Below, one piece after another: positions 31,699-33,729 of a stretch of 33,729 nucleotides of DNA. How positions within the stretch are numbered: the first letter of the stretch is position 1; each line of letters begins with the position of its first letter. The translations under genes and the position numbers were made by a program. Location of the stretch: contig JAMPFU010000033.1 of the NCBI GenBank assembly GCA_023664385.1, positions 1 to 33,729 of the forward strand, read 5' to 3'. This DNA comes from Clostridium sp. GTDB lineage: Bacteria > Bacillota > Clostridia > Lachnospirales > Lachnospiraceae. The notes under the pieces are model-generated. The model saw only the letters and a program-made list of their open reading frames with translations, was not told where the DNA came from and searched no databases.

Positions 31699-33153
31699 AT
31701 GGGCATGAATGGTACCATGATGCAATACTTTGAATGGGATTTACCTGCGGATCAGAGCTTGTGGAAAGGGCTGAAGGAGGAGGCGTCAAAGCTAAAAACA
31801 GCCGGAATTACGGCAGTGTGGCTGCCGCCTGCGTATAAGGGAGCCAAGGGTGCTTGTGACGTTGGTTATTCAGTATATGATTTGTATGATTTAGGAGAAT
31901 TTAATCAGAAGGGTTCCATCCCTACCAAATATGGAACGAAGGATGAATATCTTGCTGCAATAAAGGCATTGCATGCAAAAGGAATACAGGTTTACGCTGA
32001 TATCGTGTTAAATCATAAGCTTGGCGCAGATGAGGTTGAGAAGGTCTTAGCAGAGGAGTTTAACGAAAACAGCAGAGGTCAGATGATAGGGGAGAAGAAA
32101 ACGATAGGTGCATGGACAAAGTTTACTTTCCCTGGAAGAAAGGGTAAATATTCTGACTTTACATGGAATTGGAACCATTTTGACGGAATAGACTGGGATC
32201 AGGACAGGGCAAAAAATTCAATTTTCTGTTTTCAGGGCAAGGATTGGGACAAGGATGTAGATGCAGAAAAGGGCAATTATGATTACCTTATGGGTGCCGA
32301 CATAGATTTTCAGAATGAGGAAGTAAGGCAGGAGCTTATAAGCTGGGGAAAATGGTATACTGAGACGGCAGACTTGGACGGCTACAGGCTTGATGCCGTA
32401 AAGCATATCAATAAGTATTTTTACAAGGATTGGATTCGTGCCATGCAGGCTGCTGTGGAAAAAGACCTTTTTGCCGTGGGCGAATATTGGCATTGGGATG
32501 TAAATGTTCTTATGGATTATATTAATGCAAATGAGGGCGAGGTTAGTCTTTTTGACGTACCATTGCATTTTAACTTCCATAACTGTTCTAAGGCAAATGG
32601 AAATTATGACCTTAGAAAAATTCTTGATGGGACATTAGTTAAGACGAATCCGTTGAAGGCTGTTACATTTGTTGATAATCATGACAGCCAGCCGGGACAA
32701 TCCCTTGAGTCATGGGTTGATGACTGGTTTAAGCCTATGGCGTATGCTATCATTTTGCTTAGACAGGAAGGTTATCCTTGCGTATTTTACGGCGATTATA
32801 AGGGCATCCCGTCAGCAAAGATTAAGTCTAAGAAGAAGGAGATAGACAAGCTCTTAAAGCTTAGAAAGCAAAAGGCATATGGTGTTCAGCATGATTACTT
32901 TGACGATCAAAACTGCATAGGCTGGACGAGAGAGGGCGATGAGGAGCATCCTGATTCAGGACTTGCAGTTGTCATTTCAGATGGTACAGGCGGAACGAAG
33001 CGTATGTATATTGGAAAGCAGTTTGCAGGTACACATTTTTCAGATGTCATGGGAAATGCAAAGTATAATATAAAAATTGATGATGAGGGCTGTGGAGAGT
33101 TTTATGTAAACCGAGGAGCAGTAGCCGTATGGGTGCAGAAAGAGAATAAATAG
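31699..33153 (+). CDS. Cytoplasmic alpha-amylase, GH13 (B. licheniformis-type)
   Basis: A 484-residue enzyme that cuts internal alpha-1,4 links of starch or glycogen. The ATG at 31699 follows GCGGAGGT; the first residues MGMNGTMMQYFEWDLPADQS begin the barrel directly, with no signal peptide, so it works inside the cell. Typical sites are AVWLPPAYKG, YADIVLNHK, DGYRLDAVKHI with nucleophile D232, FAVGEYWHWD with acid/base E262, and VDNHDSQPGQ with D329. This numbering nearly equals that of the liquefying amylase of Bacillus licheniformis. With the branching enzyme at 13968 it may degrade stored glycogen or imported maltodextrins. The gene for a YerC-type regulator follows after 11 bp in the same transcript. 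Confidence 0.95.
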   Translation: MGMNGTMMQYFEWDLPADQSLWKGLKEEASKLKTAGITAVWLPPAYKGAKGACDVGYSVYDLYDLGEFNQKGSIPTKYGTKDEYLAAIKALHAKGIQVYADIVLNHKLGADEVEKVLAEEFNENSRGQMIGEKKTIGAWTKFTFPGRKGKYSDFTWNWNHFDGIDWDQDRAKNSIFCFQGKDWDKDVDAEKGNYDYLMGADIDFQNEEVRQELISWGKWYTETADLDGYRLDAVKHINKYFYKDWIRAMQAAVEKDLFAVGEYWHWDVNVLMDYINANEGEVSLFDVPLHFNFHNCSKANGNYDLRKILDGTLVKTNPLKAVTFVDNHDSQPGQSLESWVDDWFKPMAYAIILLRQEGYPCVFYGDYKGIPSAKIKSKKKEIDKLLKLRKQKAYGVQHDYFDDQNCIGWTREGDEEHPDSGLAVVISDGTGGTKRMYIGKQFAGTHFSDVMGNAKYNIKIDDEGCGEFYVNRGAVAVWVQKENK

Positions 33154-33164
33154 CGGGTGATGGC

Positions 33165-33452
33165 ATGGGAAAAACTATTAAAACAGAGGCAGTAAAGGAA
33201 TTATTTGAGGCGATACTGACACTTGAAAATGTAGATGAATGCTTCGATTTTTTTGAAGATGTTTGTACTGTGAATGAGGTTTTGTCCATAGCACAGAGGT
33301 TTTCTGTGGCAAAGATGTTAAGGGATAACAAAACATATTTGGAGGTTGCAAAGGAGACCGGGGCATCTACAGCTACGATAAGCCGTGTCAACCGTTCCCT
33401 GAATTACGGAAATGACGGCTATGAAATGGTGTTTTCTCGCTTAAATAAATAA
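33165..33452 (+). CDS. YerC/YecD family TrpR-like regulator
   Basis: A 95-residue helical protein with the TrpR fold: helices TEAVKELFEAILTLENVDEC and FFEDVCTVNEVLSIAQRFSV, then the helix-turn-helix KTYLEVAKETGASTATISRV and NRSLNYGNDGYEM. This is the YerC/YecD family common in Firmicutes; the ligand is not known, and it is not the classical tryptophan repressor. The ATG at 33165 lies 11 bp after the amylase stop with a weak binding site (CGGGTGATGGC), so it depends on the amylase transcript. Whether it regulates the amylase promoter is open. A terminator follows at 33460. Confidence 0.9.
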   Translation: MGKTIKTEAVKELFEAILTLENVDECFDFFEDVCTVNEVLSIAQRFSVAKMLRDNKTYLEVAKETGASTATISRVNRSLNYGNDGYEMVFSRLNK

Positions 33453-33459
33453 CAATAAG

Positions 33460-33523
33460 GAGACTGTCACAGTGAGGATTTAAGGCACACATAAAATTAC
33501 ACTGACAAGCCTCTTTTATTTTG
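33460..33523 (+). terminator. Terminator after the YerC gene
   Basis: GAG-a-CT-GTC-ac-AGTG (33460-33474) pairs with CACT-GAC-a-AG-c-CTC (33500-33513), followed by TTTTATTTT. The stem is interrupted but the T tract is good. Confidence 0.6.
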
Positions 33524-33729
33524 TATTTTATGGTTACCGGCTATCTTTAGCATATTGATATTTTGTCTTTTCTATTATGTGGGGCACGTACTGTTGTCTG
33601 AGTGCACAGCCTTATGCTGCCAACTGGTATATGTATTTTGAATTGCAACTTTTTAAGACCGCAAGAATACCTAACATTTGAAATTTGCGATGTATGATTA
33701 CATGCTGCTTCAGCACAACTCGCTTCGCT
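33524..33729. other. Right edge without a recognised gene
   Basis: About 200 bp with no open frame of substance on either strand, no clear promoter and no RNA gene I recognise. The last bases (GCTTCAGCACAACTCGCTTC) are cut by the window end. Confidence 0.5.

Noticed and set aside
1-33729. tRNA or rRNA genes
   Set aside because: No cloverleaf with GTTCRA-type T arm or rRNA signature was recognised on either strand.

Overview
The window looks like a chromosomal segment of a motile, low-GC Firmicute of the Lachnospiraceae (Agathobacter/Roseburia/Eubacterium rectale-like). This rests on AT-rich DNA, strong AGGAGG ribosome binding sites, the Lachnospiraceae flavour of many proteins (Rpn-type nuclease, DUF6033-like proteins, LytTR/GHKL pairs), and intracellular glycogen/starch enzymes (branching enzyme, cytoplasmic GH13 alpha-amylase). 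The placement is inferred from protein character; there is no rRNA or tRNA gene to confirm it.

Layout. 1-2022: the 3' end of an Rpn/PD-(D/E)XK-type gene, an SMI1/KNR4 (SUKH) protein and a translationally coupled unknown gene. 2095-8548: a BlaI-type repressor overlapping an M56 (BlaR1-like) membrane metallopeptidase gene, then five genes for small polar or helical proteins. Some of these share modules, and one resembles the C-terminal part of the flagellar cap protein FliD. Near-identical palindromes (TTTACA-NN-TGTAAA) sit in the promoters of blaI and of the first downstream gene, so the repressor probably controls both. 8603-13182: a bidirectional terminator, rpsT (TTG start, long leader) and a 1299-residue PAS/GGDEF/GAF/EAL cyclic-di-GMP protein, both on the minus strand, with divergent promoters at 13.1 kb. 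13279-20975: a membrane protein, glgB, a large RNA hairpin, an unknown protein, a decayed pseudogene, a SanA/DUF218 protein, greA and lysS. Each side of greA carries an imperfect tandem repeat of about 62-66 bp period. The upstream array begins inside the 3' end of the SanA-like gene.

21009-24260 is a decaying mobile-element scar: a tyrosine integrase frameshifted before its catalytic tyrosine, clustered TTCGTA repeats upstream of it, a toxin-antitoxin-like pair whose GNAT gene has an amber codon at position 8, and about 1 kb of remnants.

24265-28694 is a signalling island: two LytTR response regulator/GHKL kinase pairs, a stand-alone LytTR protein, and between them a tiny self-contained transcription unit. 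That unit has a pair of 13-bp direct repeats 20 bp apart (LytTR-box-like) directly upstream of a promoter, a perfect RBS, a 17-codon gene for an aromatic, cationic peptide, and a strong terminator. No AgrB/AgrD-like genes are present. This unit is my best candidate for an undescribed system. 28831-31556 follows with an XRE regulator, a DUF4231/SLATT-like two-TM protein, and a PadR regulator with its polytopic membrane partner behind a promoter full of AAGTAG half-sites. 31611-33523 closes with the cytoplasmic alpha-amylase and a YerC/TrpR-like regulator.
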